Below are positions 5,689 to 6,902 of a stretch of DNA of 6,902 nucleotides, in pieces. Where the stretch lies: assembly GCA_003525045.1 (NCBI GenBank), contig DQGF01000262.1:465-7366 (forward strand), read 5' to 3'. Positions within the stretch are counted from its first letter, which is position 1, and each line of letters opens with the position of its first letter. The DNA is from Pseudomonas sp. (GTDB taxonomy: Bacteria; Pseudomonadota; Gammaproteobacteria; Pseudomonadales; Pseudomonadaceae). The position numbers and the translations under genes are program-made. The notes beneath the pieces were generated by a model. That model had not been told where the DNA came from. It did no database searches and was given only the letters and a program-made list of their open reading frames with translations.

Positions 5689-6902
5689 ATGACGCTAATA
5701 AAAACAACGACTCCCAAGCTGCACCGCGAAGCCCGGTTGGCCCGGGAAAAACTTCATCTCGAGGGCGAAGTCCCGGATGGCGTGTTGCGGGCGGAAATCG
5801 ATGCGTCGTGGCGACGCAGCCTCAGCCATGGCGTGCATTTCAATGCCAAGCACGAACTGGCGCTGGAATCGAGCGCAAGTCTCGACGTGCTGCTGGCAAG
5901 CAATCGACTGCTGATCGACGCGGCATTGCCGGCGATCGATTACCTGGCCGAACGCCAGGGCAAAGAAGGGCTGATCATCCTCGCCAATGCCGACGCCACC
6001 ATCCTCGCCGTCGAAGGCCGCGCCGATCGCCTCAAAGGCAGCGGCCTGCAAGACATCACCCTCGGTGCCTGCTGGAGCGAAGCCGCTCGCGGCACCAATG
6101 CGCTGGGTACCGCGCTGGTGGAAGCCCGGCCAACGCTGATCGATTGCGGCGAGCATTACCTCGATCGTTTAACCGATTTCTCCTGCACCTCAGTACCGAT
6201 TTATTGCCCGCAGGGCGACATCCTCGGCGTCCTCGACCTGACCCGCGAAGGCCCGCTGGGCCGCGTCCACGACAGCACCGCGTTGCTGGCCATGGCCGTC
6301 AGCCAGATCGAAAGCCGGGTGTTCAACGCCAGCTATCCGGACGAGATCGTCCTGGCGTTCCACAGCCGTCGGCAATACCTCGAATCCCCTTGGCAAGGCC
6401 TGTTGGCGGTGAGCCTGGGCGGGCAAATTCTCGCGGTCAGTGCCCAGGCCTGCCAGTTGCTGCGTGCCGAGCGCTCGGCGTTGGTCGGTCGACGTTGCGA
6501 AGAGTTTCTCGGCGTCGATGGCCTGCAACTGTTATCGCGTCTGCATCAGGGCGGTGTCGGCAGCCTGCAGACCGCCAAAGGCGAGTTTTTCTACAGAGCC
6601 CTGCGTGCGCCGCAACGCTCGATCAATGTCAGCAGTCCACCGCGCAGTGTTGCCAAGACCGTCAAGCCACCACCGGATCTGGAAACCCTGGCTGGCAACA
6701 ATGTCCGATATGCCCGGGCCTTGCGCATGGCCCGCCAGGGGCTGGCCAATGAACTGCCGGTGTTGCTGCTCGGTGAAACCGGTACCGGCAAGGAAGTCAT
6801 CGCCCGCGCTCTGCATATAGCCGGAGCCCGTCGCGACAAACCCTTTGTCGCGGTGAACTGCGCGGCGATCCCCGAAGGCCTGATCGAGTCGGAACTGTTC
6901 GG
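5689..6902 (+). CDS. Sigma-54-dependent transcriptional activator, AcoR type (3' end outside window)
   Basis: This is an enhancer-binding protein that would activate RNA polymerase-sigma-54 by ATP hydrolysis. 404 codons are present and the frame stays open to the window edge; AcoR-like proteins usually exceed 600 residues, so the rest of the AAA+ domain and the Fis-type HTH lie outside. The N-terminus has the AcoR-like [13 protein letters not shown] (37-49). A GAF-like sensor covers about 75-205, with the characteristic [18 protein letters not shown] (126-143). A PAS-like segment covers about 230-305, then a Pro-rich linker. The AAA+ domain begins near 332 with Walker A GETGTGKE (362-369) and [17 protein letters not shown] at the end. 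The GAFTGA loop should come shortly after the edge. ATG 5689 has GGAG six bases upstream. The ligand and targets are unknown; acetoin, alcohol or aldehyde metabolism are family precedents only. Divergent from prmA, with no sign of frameshift. Confidence 0.93.
   Translation, partial: MTLIKTTTPKLHREARLAREKLHLEGEVPDGVLRAEIDASWRRSLSHGVHFNAKHELALESSASLDVLLASNRLLIDAALPAIDYLAERQGKEGLIILANADATILAVEGRADRLKGSGLQDITLGACWSEAARGTNALGTALVEARPTLIDCGEHYLDRLTDFSCTSVPIYCPQGDILGVLDLTREGPLGRVHDSTALLAMAVSQIESRVFNASYPDEIVLAFHSRRQYLESPWQGLLAVSLGGQILAVSAQACQLLRAERSALVGRRCEEFLGVDGLQLLSRLHQGGVGSLQTAKGEFFYRALRAPQRSINVSSPPRSVAKTVKPPPDLETLAGNNVRYARALRMARQGLANELPVLLLGETGTGKEVIARALHIAGARRDKPFVAVNCAAIPEGLIESELF

Noticed and set aside
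5634..6752. A 372-codon open frame on the plus strand overlapping the activator in another frame
   Set aside because: Its product is Arg/Pro-rich with no motif, whereas the overlapping frame from 5689 has GAF-like and Walker A motifs and stays open to the window edge.

Overview
The window looks like chromosomal DNA of a Pseudomonas, most likely of the P. fluorescens group. The evidence is the gene order prmA - DUF3426 zinc-ribbon protein - dusB - fis - purH, proteins that closely match the pseudomonad versions as I remember them, GC-rich codon use, and REP sequences with the core AGCGAGGCTTGCCCGCGA. This is an inference from recognition; no database search was run.

Layout, left to right. Positions 1-77 hold a REP doublet (REPIN) just past the 3' end of purH. 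Then come five genes on the minus strand, read right to left as prmA (4551-5429), a DUF3426 membrane protein with an N-terminal zinc ribbon (3303-4520), dusB (2107-3117), fis (1790-2110) and purH (101-1708). prmA and the DUF3426 gene are 30 bp apart. A 185-bp gap before dusB carries a candidate promoter and a very good match to the Fis consensus. dusB and fis overlap by an ATGA. A rho-independent terminator sits between fis and purH, only 31 bp before the purH start codon. On the right, a 259-bp divergent intergenic region holds a lone REP, a perfect 10-bp palindrome inside a candidate promoter, and a hairpin over a ribosome binding site. It precedes a plus-strand sigma-54-dependent activator of the AcoR type (5689 onward), which is cut by the window edge inside its AAA+ domain.

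Functionally the minus-strand block is a growth and translation cluster: L11 methylation (PrmA), tRNA dihydrouridylation (DusB), nucleoid organisation and growth-phase control (Fis), and the last two steps of IMP synthesis (PurH). The DUF3426 protein between prmA and dusB has no assigned role. The divergent activator is the accessory element: its N-terminal GAF/PAS-like region suggests that it senses a small molecule, but its target genes are outside the window.

I found no tRNA or rRNA gene, CRISPR array, IS element or phage gene. There is no clear new multi-gene system here. The most interesting leads are regulatory (predicted Fis autoregulation site, terminator before purH, palindromic operator ahead of the activator), the uncharacterised DUF3426 protein, and the REP-associated activator placed next to prmA.
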